A DNA stretch of 64,000 nucleotides from positions 62,001-126,000 of the forward strand of contig CAJCHZ010000054.1 of the NCBI GenBank assembly GCA_903970165.1. The letters run 5' to 3'. The DNA is from Betaproteobacteria bacterium (GTDB taxonomy: Bacteria > Acidobacteriota > Terriglobia > Acidiferrales > UBA7541). The notes under the pieces are model-generated. The model was not told the origin of the DNA, searched no databases, and saw nothing but the letters and a program-made list of their open reading frames with translations. Of this stretch, positions 1-9,527 are shown in pieces (position 1 is the stretch's first letter; each line of letters starts with the position of its first letter). The translations under genes were made by a program, and so were the position numbers.

Positions 1-675
1 CTTCCTGGCAAATTTCTCGACGAGGTGCTCGACGAGAAGGGGGATATCGTCGGCACGATCCCGCAGCGGAGGCACGTTGATGGGGACCACATTCAGCCTG
101 TAATACAGATCCTGACGGAACGTGCCAGCAGCCACAGCGGCCTGGAGGTCGCGGTTAGTGGCGGCGATGATGCGCACGTCGACGGAGATCGGATGGCTGC
201 TCCCCACGCGCTCAAATTCGCGCTCCTGAAGCACGCGGAGAAGGGTGATCTGCGTCTCCATGGGCAACTCGCCAATTTCGTCCAAAAAAATCGTTCCGCC
301 GTCGGCAGATTCAAAACGGCCTAGACGCCGTTGGAGCGCGCCGGTGAAAGCGCCTCTTTCGTGTCCAAAAAGCTCTGAAGCGATCAGCGACGACGGAATC
401 GCCGCGCAGTTGACGCGAATGAACGGCCGGGTCGAACGGTCTGAGCGGGCATGAATGGCCCGGGCGATCAATTCTTTTCCCGTACCGGTCTCGCCCAAGA
501 TAAGAACGGTGGCGTCCGTCGGCGCAACAAGGCTCACTTCCTGCAGCACGGACTTCAGCAGCGCGCTTTCTCCCACAATCGGATCCGGCGCGATGGAGTG
601 CCCGCCCGCTAGCTCCCGGCTGCGAAACGCCGTTATAGTTTCGCTGTTCGCGCCGAACGAATATGTGGTGCCCAT
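1..675 (-). CDS. Sigma-54-dependent transcriptional activator, AAA+ domain (C-terminus beyond window)
   Basis: The minus frame is open from an ATG at 675 to the window edge, giving 225 codons without a stop. It encodes an AAA+ sigma-54 activator: Walker A GETGTGKE, the sigma-54-contacting loop GAFTGA, Walker B-region motif DEIGEL, and then AATNRDL and [11 protein letters not shown]. Such proteins hydrolyse ATP to remodel the sigma-54 holoenzyme at -24/-12 promoters. Only about 30 residues precede the AAA+ core, too few for a receiver or GAF domain, so sensory input probably comes from partner proteins such as the receiver encoded just upstream. The Fis-type HTH expected at the C-terminus lies outside the window. 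It is probably the last visible gene of the minus-strand signalling operon, 37 nt after the receiver gene. Confidence 0.93.
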   Translation of the reverse strand, partial: MGTTYSFGANSETITAFRSRELAGGHSIAPDPIVGESALLKSVLQEVSLVAPTDATVLILGETGTGKELIARAIHARSDRSTRPFIRVNCAAIPSSLIASELFGHERGAFTGALQRRLGRFESADGGTIFLDEIGELPMETQITLLRVLQEREFERVGSSHPISVDVRIIAATNRDLQAAVAAGTFRQDLYYRLNVVPINVPPLRDRADDIPLLVEHLVEKFARK

Positions 676-712
676 GTCTTAGCTCCTTAAAAATAGAAAT
701 CAGTTGCGCTAC

Positions 713-1108
713 TCAGTTCCAAGCCTTGTTTAGAGCCTCGTGAATTTCCCGTAGCAACGTGTCGCTGCGCACGGGCTTGTTCAGAAAACCGGCGGCTCCG
801 GCTTTCATCGCCAAAGCACGAAGCGACGCATCACCATGGGCTGTGACGAAAATAATGGGAAGGTGGCTGTTGGCATCGGCCAGCTGCTTCTGAAGTTCGA
901 GGCCGCTCATCCCCGGCAGACGCACATCGAGGATCAAACAAATAGTGTCCTGCCGCTTGGCGGAATCGAGGAATTCCTCCGCAGTGGCGAAAGTGTCGGT
1001 CAGGAAGCCCGCGGCCTTCATGACGCTGCTCAGGGCCTCGCGAAGCGGCGCATCGTCATCCACGATGGCGATGATTCCCGTTTTCTGCTGAACGTCGTTC
1101 ACTTTCAT
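713..1108 (-). CDS. Stand-alone receiver-domain response regulator
   Basis: 131 residues forming one CheY-like receiver: acidic pocket VDDD near residues 17-19, phospho-acceptor Asp61 in LILDVRLPG, the Thr of FVTAHGD, and the Lys of NKPVR. There is no output domain. The frame is open to 1162, but the ATG at 1108 is preferred because AGGAAGA lies just upstream. Its receiver resembles that of the FixJ-type regulator encoded upstream, suggesting duplication. It may act as a phosphate sink or as the missing input module of the sigma-54 activator encoded 37 nt downstream; that pairing is inferred from gene order only. Confidence 0.9.
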   Translation of the reverse strand: MKVNDVQQKTGIIAIVDDDAPLREALSSVMKAAGFLTDTFATAEEFLDSAKRQDTICLILDVRLPGMSGLELQKQLADANSHLPIIFVTAHGDASLRALAMKAGAAGFLNKPVRSDTLLREIHEALNKAWN

Positions 1109-1207
1109 TCTTCCTGTCTGCAGCCGGCTGAAAAACTCCTGCGAGCAAGCACAGACTAGCAATTCACGGGGTTCGGAATCTATCCTGCTTTAGGAGGAGA
1201 CCGGTAC

Positions 1208-1831
1208 TTACTTTCGCAGGGCGGCTTTGAGCCTCTCCGCCATGCGGACCAGGTGGGCGAGGGATTCGGCGTGAGTCTTTTCCATCACGTGGGCGCGATG
1301 CGTCTTGATGGTCAGTTCGCTGGCGCCCAGTTCATCTGCGATTTGTTTGTTTAGAAGGCCAGTGACGACCAGGTCCAGCACTTCTTTTTCGCGGGGCGTA
1401 AGCGAATCGAACCGCGAGCGAATTTCACTTAGTTCAGCACGTTCTTTTCGGAGCTCCCGGTCGCTGGCAATCGCCTTCTGAACGGCGTCCAGCAAGTCCT
1501 GCCCCCGAACCGGCTTCGTCAAGAACTCTTGAGCTCCTTCTTTAATTGCCCGCACGGACATGGGAATATCGCCGTGACCGGTAATGAAAATGATGGGGAT
1601 GTGAGCGTTCGCCTCGCTCAGTTTGCGCTGCAGCTCAAGGCCGTTTAAGCCCGGCATCCTTACGTCGAGGATCAGGCAGGCTGGCGTGTCCGGACGCTTG
1701 GCAACGAGGAAGTCCTGCGCGGAAGCAAATGTCTCGACGCGCAGACCCACGGACTTGATGAGGCTTTGCAAGCCTTCGCGAATCATCCGGTCGTCATCAA
1801 TGACAAAAACAATGGGTTCCGGTTCCTTCAT
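1208..1831 (-). CDS. FixJ/NarL-type response regulator, receiver plus LuxR HTH
   Basis: 207 residues. The N-terminal receiver has the acidic pocket IDDD, phospho-acceptor Asp56 in LILDVRMPG, ITGHGD, and the Lys in TKPVRGQD. The C-terminal LuxR-type helix-turn-helix begins LTPREKEVLDL and continues through NKQIADELGASELTIKTHRA. This is the FixJ/TtrR/TodT architecture: phosphorylation by the partner kinase allows DNA binding and activation. Its ATG overlaps the TGA of the kinase gene upstream (ATGA), so the pair is translationally coupled and is almost certainly cognate. The genes it controls cannot be read from the window. Confidence 0.95.
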   Translation of the reverse strand: MKEPEPIVFVIDDDRMIREGLQSLIKSVGLRVETFASAQDFLVAKRPDTPACLILDVRMPGLNGLELQRKLSEANAHIPIIFITGHGDIPMSVRAIKEGAQEFLTKPVRGQDLLDAVQKAIASDRELRKERAELSEIRSRFDSLTPREKEVLDLVVTGLLNKQIADELGASELTIKTHRAHVMEKTHAESLAHLVRMAERLKAALRK

Positions 1832-3027
1832 TAGTTAGACCCGCCCGCAGATGGAAGAGTGAATTGAAAGATCGAGCCTTGAGAACCTGTTGATTCCGCC
1901 CACAACTTGCCGCCATGGGATTCAATGATCGAACGGCTGATGGCCAGCCCCATTCCCATGCCTTGCGATCGAGTCGTGAAGAAAGGCTCAAAAAGTCGAG
2001 GCATTATGTCTGGACGTATGCCGACCCCGCAGTCCTGGATAGAAACAAGAACCTGATCAAGGCCCTCAGATCGAGACCGGACGACCAACTGCCGCGGCTG
2101 GCCAGTTACACCTGACATTGCTTCGATTCCGTTCATGACTAGATTCAGGATCACTTGTTGTAGCTGAATTCCATCGCCGAGTACTACAGGCAAATCAGAC
2201 TGTAGCTGCAGGAACAAGGAGACGCCATTCCGTGACGCTTGGCCATCGGCCAGAGCGGCTGTTTCCTGAATGACTTTATTGATTTGAACTGGTGCTTTCT
2301 CCGGCGTGGCTTTGTTAATGAGCGAACGAATGCGGACAATGACCTCGGAGGCGCGCGTCGCGCCGTGGGTCGTGCGCTCAGCGGCCGCGCGCGCTTCCAT
2401 GAGATTGGGGGTTTGGTGCGAGAGCCAGGCAACACAAGCGTCGGCGTTGGCTACAACCGCAGCAAGCGGTTGATTCACCTCGTGGGCGATGGAAGCCGTC
2501 AATTCGCCTATCGTGGTGATTCGAGCGACGCGGGCAAGTTCCGTTCTCGCTATTTGGAGGGCTTCTTCGGTGCGTTTCTGCACGGCTATCTGGTTGATAA
2601 GGGCTTCGTTTGCGTTCGTAAGTTCAGCGGTGCGTTCGGCGACTCTTACCTCAAGTTCGTCGCGGGCGCGGCGAAGGGAATCTTCCGTCTTCTGCCGCCA
2701 GGCGATCAACCAACTTGCCACGACTTGACAGGCTGCGAAGGTGAGGAAAAAAGGGATATCGCGGGGTTTCACATTCCAAGAACGTGCGGGTGGAATGAAA
2801 TAGTACAGGACCACCAGCGTGCTTAAACCAACGGCGACCCAGCCAGGGCCTTTCCCGCCAAACCATGTGCTGGCGATGACGGCAACCGGAAAAAAGAGCC
2901 AGAAAGGGTTTCCGAAACTAACCTCAAGAACGAGCGACAAGAGTAGCGCTAGTGCTACTAGGGCGACTGCAAATGCATAGCGTGTCAGGTTGCGCCAGGT
3001 AGAAGGTGCGGCGTGGGTAGCTTCCAT
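1831..3027 (-). CDS. Membrane-bound hybrid-free sensor histidine kinase (FixL/KdpD-like membrane domain)
   Basis: 398 residues. Residues about 15-110 hold several hydrophobic segments resembling the DUF4118 membrane domain of KdpD-like kinases, followed by a coiled-coil linker (about 115-165). The H-box ASIAHEVNQPLAAV puts the phosphorylated His at 182. The ATP-binding part shows the N-box (ILNLVMNGIEAM), G1 (DCGVGI), F-box (LFEPFFTT) and G2 (GMGMGLAIS). HEVNQPLAA is typical of FixL/DctB-class kinases. It is the first gene of the minus-strand signalling operon and overlaps the FixJ-like regulator by 1 nt. No PAS or haem domain is visible, so the signal is unknown. Confidence 0.94.
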   Translation of the reverse strand: MEATHAAPSTWRNLTRYAFAVALVALALLLSLVLEVSFGNPFWLFFPVAVIASTWFGGKGPGWVAVGLSTLVVLYYFIPPARSWNVKPRDIPFFLTFAACQVVASWLIAWRQKTEDSLRRARDELEVRVAERTAELTNANEALINQIAVQKRTEEALQIARTELARVARITTIGELTASIAHEVNQPLAAVVANADACVAWLSHQTPNLMEARAAAERTTHGATRASEVIVRIRSLINKATPEKAPVQINKVIQETAALADGQASRNGVSLFLQLQSDLPVVLGDGIQLQQVILNLVMNGIEAMSGVTGQPRQLVVRSRSEGLDQVLVSIQDCGVGIRPDIMPRLFEPFFTTRSQGMGMGLAISRSIIESHGGKLWAESTGSQGSIFQFTLPSAGGSN

Positions 3028-3205
3028 TTCAATACGTGGACATCGGCGAGGCCGCTACTTTTATACTATGAGCGTCCTTTGAATGGCGACATATTCCACA
3101 ATGGTCACGCTAGGGTCTCGGCGAACCACCTGGCACCAGTCGGGCCGTTCCGTTAGACCTTCGATGCTTATCTGCCGGCCCGACTGACCAGGCTCCAGGT
3201 GCAGG

Positions 3206-5165
3206 CTATTTGACGGCGCCGGGATCGGTCGCTTCTTCTTGCTGAACTTCCTTTTCAAGCTGATCAGCCTCCAGCTGTTGCTTCTGCAACTCCGCAGCAG
3301 CCGTCGCATCGGCTGCTGCCATCCCCTCTGGAACCGCGCGCGGGTTAGCAGCCGGAGCAGTTGGCAGACCATCCTTGCCTTGCTTTTCCGACAGAATCCT
3401 CATGCCGGCGACGACCTGCTCGCGCAGATGATTTTGCATATCGTTCAAGTCGCTGACCTGCACTCGGGCGACCGAGCCCATCACACAATCAGAAGTTTTG
3501 CTCGCAAGAATCTGCACGGTGACGGTGTTGTCGCTGCGTGGAGTGTCATCGACGCGCTTCACCACATCGCTCGAAGTCAGCGAGCATATTTCGCCGTTCA
3601 CCGTTGCTTGCAGCACGGAGAACGCGACGAAGACGCGACGATTCGGATCGAGCGCCGAGGTCCTCTCTCGAGCTTGGTTGCGAGGAAAGAGACGAAGAAG
3701 TCGCCGCTCTCTGTTGCTCCGCGATCACCGACTTCACTTCCTCGGCAATCATCTGCTTCACTTCAGGCTTCAGCACAACGGAGTCGCCGTTCGGGCGGTT
3801 ACCCTGCGTCAGGTCCTCGGAATGAAACGCGGACAAAATCATCCCGGCCTCGTTCTTGCCGGCTCGATAGTTCTCATTGGCTGCTTCATACGAAAGCCGC
3901 AGGTTTTCCGCGAGCAAGTAATCGGTCAGCCAAAGCGAAGCGTATGGATACGCGAAATATGGCACGAAGTAATACCGATAAGGCGTGTACCACGGATCGC
4001 CATGCCAACCCCACGTGTAATAAATGGGCCTCGGCCATGGGTTGTAAATCCAGCCGTAATAGGCGGGTGCATAGTAGTAAGGCGGCACGTAAACGTAATA
4101 AGGAACTCCGTGATAGTAGTGGCCGCGATAGACGTGCACGTAGGTGCGTCCGCCGCCGACGTAGGTTCGCCGCAAGTATTGACGGCCACCGCGATCGAAA
4201 GTTCGCTCGACGTAGCCGCCGCGATGACCGAAGGAAACCAACCGGCTGCGATCTGAGCGTATCGTCTCGATTCTCCGCTCACCGCCGGGCCCTCGGCTAA
4301 TCGTGTTTCCGCCTTTGTCGCGGATGGACGTCACTCGGCCGCGGTCATCCATTTTCGCGATCGTGCCTCGAGATGTGGTCACGGTTGTGATTCGGCCATC
4401 TTTGTCGCGTTCGACGACGGTGCCATTCGCGCGAGTCGTGCGCGACGGTCCACCTTTCGGATTGTCCGGCTTACTGTGATTGAAGGCGCTTTTTTCTCCT
4501 GCATTTCGTGGCTGATCTTGGCGCTCGGCGGCCTTAGTCTGGGATCCGCGTCGCCCTGGTCGCTTGCTCGATGACGAATGCTCATTCGAGGGGGCGTCCG
4601 GAGAGCTGGGCCTCACTTGTGAATTAGTCGAAGGGCCGCGCCGGCCCGGTTTGTTTGTGGATGATTCACGGCCATCCTCCGCACCGGTGTCTGTTCCGTG
4701 TTTTGCAGGCGCGCTCACGGAAGGATCACGCGGGCTTACCGCATCCGCGTTTTGCCCTTCGTTCCGTTCGGGTGTTGCGGGGCGCGGACCGTTTCCACGG
4801 CGCGGATTCCTGGAATCTCCCGGCTTAGAGCTTTGAGCCGATCGCGGGTTCTTTGCATCGTCGGGCCGGCCAGCCAGCGAACGGCTTTGTCCATTGGCTT
4901 TCGATGTCGTGTCCTGGTTACTTTCTTGGCTAGCTGAGTGGCTGCGCGGGTCTGCCGCTTTGGCATCCGGCTTCTTGTCAGTCCCGGATGCCTGGGGATG
5001 CTTGCGGCCCTCAGGGCGAGGCTTACTGGACGTCTTCGGCACAATCGCTGGTGCCTGTGTTGGCGTCTCATCCTGCTGCGCGGACACATACGGAACAAGA
5101 AACACCAGCAAAAGTAATATCGGAATCAATCGACCTGCGATCGGACTGCTGCGAGCGGAATTCAT
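3206..5165 (-). pseudogene. Secreted Tyr/Trp-rich repeat protein, split by a frameshift near its C-terminus
   Basis: The frame from ATG 5165 to 3546 gives 539 residues: a signal peptide (hydrophobic about 12-30, ending VSAQQ), a long Pro/Ser/Lys/Arg-rich low-complexity segment (about 35-235), a basic beta-rich section with short repeats like KDGRITTVTTSRGT, and an aromatic segment around HYYHGVPYYVYVPPYYY. Just before its stop the protein-like reading moves to another frame: from about 3660 the frame reads SALDPNRRVFVAFSVLQATV and continues to a stop at 3206, ending in a Gln/Glu-rich tail. One missing or extra base around 3660-3690 joins the two into one protein of about 650 residues. The pieces could reflect a real mutation or a sequencing indel. 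The function is unknown; probably extracellular or periplasmic. Confidence 0.75.
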
Positions 5166-5662
5166 ACGGTCTCCTTTTCAGTTCGTCCAAGGGAGCGCGC
5201 AACCGTGCATTCGCTCCCAAGATCCCTTTCAATTTCCAATGCCCTTTCGAGTGCGGATCTCTGACGCCCCACAAAATGCAATCACTGGGCCAATCCAACA
5301 CGCTGAATCGGCGGGACTTACCCCTGAAGAAGACGCTGGATTTTCAGAAATGCTGGACGATCAGAAATATTGAACGAATTTTCGATATGGATTCCGTTCG
5401 CACCGCAGCCATTGGGCACAAAAACAGAAAAAACGCCTTAGCCGAAGGGATGGAGCGAAAAGTCAAGCCTACCTAGGTGACTTGGGCGTTGCGGTTGGCT
5501 CTTGAACGAAAGGCAGACGCACCAGGTTTTCGTGAAGAATCAAGAATGGAGAAAAACGGAAGAGAGTATGGAGTCATCTCGCGATCTTGGCTAAGCAGGT
5601 GCACTCGTCGCAGCGACAATTCCAACGCCGCCAGGGAAGGGCAATATTAATGGTCGTCCATC
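5166..5662. other. Intergenic region, no gene seen
   Basis: About 500 bases between the start of the Tyr/Trp-rich protein gene (minus) and the hipA remnant (plus). Open frames here are short, overlap on both strands and carry no recognisable motif. It should contain the promoter of the minus-strand gene, and may hold the lost N-terminal part of hipA and any antitoxin gene, but no HTH (hipB-like) sequence could be read. Confidence 0.5.
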
Positions 5663-6881
5663 ATGATCCAGCGTATCTTGACCTTTGAGTATGACGAAGG
5701 ATGGTTTCGGGCGGCGAACCGCTTCTCGCTTGAGCCCGCGCTGTCGCCTGGCCCCGGCTCATTCCATACCGAGCAAGGGAAGGCACTGTTTGGAGCGATC
5801 GGCGACTCGGCTCCGGATCGCTGGGGACGCATGTTGATGGGGCGTGCGGAAGGCCGCGCGGCCAAACGAGAGAAGCGCACGGCCCGAACGCTCCGGGAGA
5901 TCAACTATCTATTGATGGTTGACGATGAGGCCCGGCAGGGCGCACTGCGATTTTCGAGAGAGCAGGGCGGACCATTCCTGTGGCCTACTGCCGCCGACCG
6001 GATTCCGCCGATGGTAAAGTTGCCACGACTGCTAGTGGCCGCGGAACACTTTGAGGGTGACGCAGAAACTGAGGAGGACATTCGCTTGCTCCTCGCTCCG
6101 GGATCTTCGCTTGGAGGGGCGCGGCCGAAGGCTTCAGTTCGGAGCAAGAACGGCGATCTATTGATTGCAAAATTTCCCCATAAAACGGATGAGATGAATG
6201 TCGTGCTATGGGAGGCCCTGGCCCTACGTCTGGCACGGAAAGCGGGGATCAAGATTCCTTTCTGGAGCGTGGAAAAAATATCCCGAAAATCCGTACTGGT
6301 ATTGTAACGATTTGATCGATTAAACAAAAGGCGAATCCCCTTTTCTCTCGGCGATGAGCATGCTGGGCGCGAAGGACAACGAGACACATAGTTATCTGGA
6401 GGTGGTTGACGCCCTTAGGCAACACGGTGCCGCGATTGACACGGATTTGGAAGAACTGTGGCGGCGCATCGTCTTCTACATCCTGATTTCCAATACGGAC
6501 GATCACCTGCGGAACCTTGGGTTCCTGTACGCGGGAAGAGAGGGTTGGAGGCTGGCCCCGGCGTACGATCTGAACCCGGTCCCAGTGGAAACCAAGCCGC
6601 GCGTGCTTTCGACCAACATCACTTTGGACGATGGAACAGCGTCGCTCGACCTGGCATTTGAGGTAGCCGACTATTTCAAGTTATCCGCGAAGCGCGCGCG
6701 GGCGATTGTCGGCCAGGTGGGGAAGGTGGTCGCGCGCTGGGACAAAGAGGCCGACGAACTGGGAATCGGGAAGTCGGACCGGGAACGAATGACTTCCGCG
6801 TTTAACCACGACGATCTGCAAAAGGCCACCCACATCCCCTCGTCCGAAGAGGAAGAAGAGAAAATATTTCTCAGTCGGTAA
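5663..6881 (+). pseudogene. hipA: hipA-like toxin kinase gene, inactivated by a stop codon and a frameshift
   Basis: Two frames together cover most of a HipA-family Ser/Thr kinase. The first (5663-6307) has the N-subdomain signature ALFGAIGDSAPDRWGR and GSSLGGARPKA, and ends at TAA 6305-6307 where the family continues with a Lys-Arg-Phe-Asp-Arg-like stretch, as the bases after the stop do read (RFDR). Reading then jumps frame at the T-run 6341-6344 into 6354-6881, which carries the catalytic-type motifs SNTDDHLRNLGF and LAPAYDLNPVP. So there are at least two independent lesions. The usual first 30-40 residues are also missing upstream of 5663 (an in-frame stop lies at 5648), and no hipB antitoxin gene adjoins. 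HipA kinases phosphorylate targets such as glutamyl-tRNA synthetase; this copy should be inactive. Confidence 0.88.
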
Positions 6882-7599
6882 TAGAAAACGCGAGCAATTG
6901 GGCGGCTCTCTTATCCCCGTGAAATCCCAACTATCCCAACTGCTGAAAATTTGAGCCCTTTCACAACGCGAAAGGTCAGCGGACCTGGTAGCCAATCGTA
7001 CTGATTTACAGGAACTTCGAGAGCTCTTCGGACAGATTCGGTTCGAGTGCTAGAGGCTGTTTCGTCGGAGCATCGGTCCGCGAAACCGTTGCAGCTCCTC
7101 GGAGCACGCGTTCTTCGTGCGACCTCTTGGCATTGCACCAGAGGATCGCGAACCAGCACATCTCACAATCCGATTCTCATTGGTCTGCACTCCCCGGCGG
7201 AAGGGTTACGATAATGCTCTCGATCATGGCCAAAGGTAGGGCAGGAAGTACGTCGGCGAATCCGCCAGCCGATGTTGCCCACGATCATCTGCCAGTTCGT
7301 TGAGCCTCGGTCGCCGGATCGAAAGAGCAAACGGCCCGCGTTTTTCATGAAGCTAGGAATGTTCCCGACGGTTACATCGCCTCTTGCAGTGCCTGCCGCG
7401 CACGAGCCTCGAGGGACTCTCGACCCAGAGCCATTCCGGTGAATTGTGTAAGGTTTAGGACACAGCGTTTCTTCGCGAACACGATAGCCCGCCTAAGATT
7501 CAAGCAAGATGTAGTCAAACCTCGAAGAAAGCAGATGGCACTCTTCCTGCAAGATTTGTGTCGGAATCGGCATTCCAGTGTCAAACTCGAAGAGGAATC
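6882..7599. other. Intergenic region upstream of the envelope operon, no gene seen
   Basis: About 700 bases with only short overlapping frames and no recognisable protein motif or RNA gene. It separates the decayed hipA from the six-gene operon and must contain that operon's promoter. A plausible ribosome-binding sequence (AGAGGAA) sits immediately before 7600. Confidence 0.5.
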
Positions 7600-9525
7600 A
7601 TGGTCTCTCTCGGCGGGCGGCGATGGTGGTGGGTAGGCGGATTGGCGATAGTCGCCGCTGGTTTTTTGGGCGGTGTTGTCCTGTGGCAGGTTTCGCGGGC
7701 ACTCAAGCTTTCGAAACAGGAACTTCGAGCGGAACGCGAGTTGGCCTTTGTAGTGCGGCCATTTTCTCCCAAGCAAAACCTTAATTTTGAGTCGGTGCGT
7801 TCGCCGGAAGTTTTCGCGCAGGTCGCGCACTTCCAGGACAGCTTGTACGTCGCGGGACCTGCAGGTCTGCTGCAATACGACAGGCGCGGCAATCTTGTGC
7901 GTGAATTCTCCGAGGGGCGGGACTTGCCAGCCTCGCCTTTAGTGGCAGCTGCGGTTGGACAAGTCGCAGGAGCAACGCAGCCCGAATTAATCCTGGCCAC
8001 CGCAGGCCAAGGCATTCTGCTGTTCGATGGACAGAAGTTCCGGCAAATCTATTCCGCGGACGCGGAGGTGCGCGCGGTGACCACGATCCTGCCGGTTACG
8101 AGCGGACACCTGCTCATCGGCACGAAAAAACGCGGGGTGCTGGTGTATGACGGAAAGACCCTTCAGGAATTGCATCCCACGCTGGGCCATCTATATGTCC
8201 AGGCGCTGGCGGGCTCCGAAGTGGATTTATGGGTTGGAACACTGGATGGGGGAGTCCGGCACTGGCACGCCGGAACGACGGATGTGTTTGCGGAGGAACA
8301 GGGGCTCCCGGATCGGCAGGTGCAAGCCATCACGCTGGCAGGGGATAAGGCTTATGTCGGAACGCCGCTGGGTGTAGCGGAGTTTGATGGGGGCCGCTTT
8401 TCACGCGTATTGGCCAACGGTGTCCTGGTGACCTGCCTCCATGTTGAGGGCAACGAGTTGTGGATTGGTTCGGAGGATCAAGGCATCGTTCGCGCGCCGC
8501 TTGCCCCGAATCTTCGGCATTCCGCGTCTCGCGACAGCGTCGGCGTGGGTGCAGAGGAGGTCCGGCAAATCCAGGGAACTGAGCAAGGAGTAATGGTCCT
8601 CACGCGCAATGGTATTTTCCAGGTCAAGGCGAATGGCTTTGGGTGGCAGGAAGTGCTCAAGCCGCGGCCCGCGGTTCTGAGCGACCGCAACATATCCGCT
8701 TTGGCGCGCGACGCCAATGGCCAACTGTGGGTTGGCTACTTCGACCACGGCCTCGACGTTCTGCCGGACGGACCGGCGCGCCCGGCGCACATCGAGAATG
8801 AGCACGTTTTTTGCATCAATCGCATTTGGCCGGATACGAAGAGCGGAGCGGTGGAAGTAGCGACCGCGAACGGTTTGGTGCGCTTCGGAGCAAGTGGGAA
8901 GCCGGAGCAGGTTTTAGGAACCGCGGACGGCTTGATAGCCGAGCACGTCACGGACGTGGTGCCTTACCACGACGGATTAGCCATTGCGACTCCCGCGGGC
9001 ATCACGTTTCTGGACGCTGAAGGCACCCGCAGCATGTACAGCTTTCATGGACTCGTGAACAACCATGTCTACGCGCTGGCAGTGGCGGGCGACGACCTGA
9101 TGGTGGGGACGCTGGGTGGACTTTCCGCAGTCGAAAAGGGGTTCGTAAGAGCAAATTTCACGGCTGGGAATTCCGGATTGAAGCAGAACTGGATTACTGC
9201 GCTCGTGCGGGTGGGCGACGAATGGATGATTGGAACTTATGGGAGCGGCGTGATGGGACTTGACAGCACGGGAAAGTTCCACGCGTACCAAACTGTGACC
9301 ACTGCGACCGAGATTAATCCCAACGCGATGCTGGTAACCAAGGACCACGTTTTCGCGGGAAGCCTGGATCAAGGACTCTACGTTTACGACCGCGAGAAAG
9401 AGCGTTGGACGGTGGTTACGGACGGTTTGCCTTCCGCGAATGTGACAGCGCTTGCCGAAGGCAACGGATACATCTACGTGGGCACGGACAACGGGCTGGT
9501 GCGCATTGAGGAGAGCAAATTCTAG
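7600..9525 (+). CDS. Membrane-anchored beta-propeller protein (two-component-regulator propeller repeats)
   Basis: 641 residues. A single N-terminal membrane segment (about 9-31) anchors a large extracytoplasmic propeller. Repeats of the Reg_prop type recur every 40-50 residues: LWVGTLDGGVRHW, AYVGTPLGVAEFDGG, LWIGSEDQGIVRA, LWVGYFDHGLDVLP, IYVGTDNGLVRIEE. This is the sensor module of hybrid two-component systems, but no kinase or HTH follows; the protein stops after the propeller. The frame opens at 7558, but ATG 7600 is chosen because AGAGGAA precedes it and the membrane helix starts soon after. It is the first gene of a co-directional operon, with the next start 2 nt after its stop. It probably senses or scaffolds at the outer face of the inner membrane. 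Confidence 0.88.
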   Translation: MVSLGGRRWWWVGGLAIVAAGFLGGVVLWQVSRALKLSKQELRAERELAFVVRPFSPKQNLNFESVRSPEVFAQVAHFQDSLYVAGPAGLLQYDRRGNLVREFSEGRDLPASPLVAAAVGQVAGATQPELILATAGQGILLFDGQKFRQIYSADAEVRAVTTILPVTSGHLLIGTKKRGVLVYDGKTLQELHPTLGHLYVQALAGSEVDLWVGTLDGGVRHWHAGTTDVFAEEQGLPDRQVQAITLAGDKAYVGTPLGVAEFDGGRFSRVLANGVLVTCLHVEGNELWIGSEDQGIVRAPLAPNLRHSASRDSVGVGAEEVRQIQGTEQGVMVLTRNGIFQVKANGFGWQEVLKPRPAVLSDRNISALARDANGQLWVGYFDHGLDVLPDGPARPAHIENEHVFCINRIWPDTKSGAVEVATANGLVRFGASGKPEQVLGTADGLIAEHVTDVVPYHDGLAIATPAGITFLDAEGTRSMYSFHGLVNNHVYALAVAGDDLMVGTLGGLSAVEKGFVRANFTAGNSGLKQNWITALVRVGDEWMIGTYGSGVMGLDSTGKFHAYQTVTTATEINPNAMLVTKDHVFAGSLDQGLYVYDREKERWTVVTDGLPSANVTALAEGNGYIYVGTDNGLVRIEESKF

Positions 9526-9527
9526 CC

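Noticed and set aside
3061..3372. 103-codon minus-strand frame near the 3' end of the Tyr/Trp-rich gene
   Set aside because: Shadow in a third frame of the same DNA; the preferred frame ends at 3206.
3239..4300. 353-codon plus-strand frame opposite the Tyr/Trp-rich protein
   Set aside because: Low-complexity shadow of the minus-strand gene with no signal peptide or domain.
7372..7875. 167-codon minus-strand frame upstream of the propeller gene
   Set aside because: Overlaps the propeller start and has no motif.
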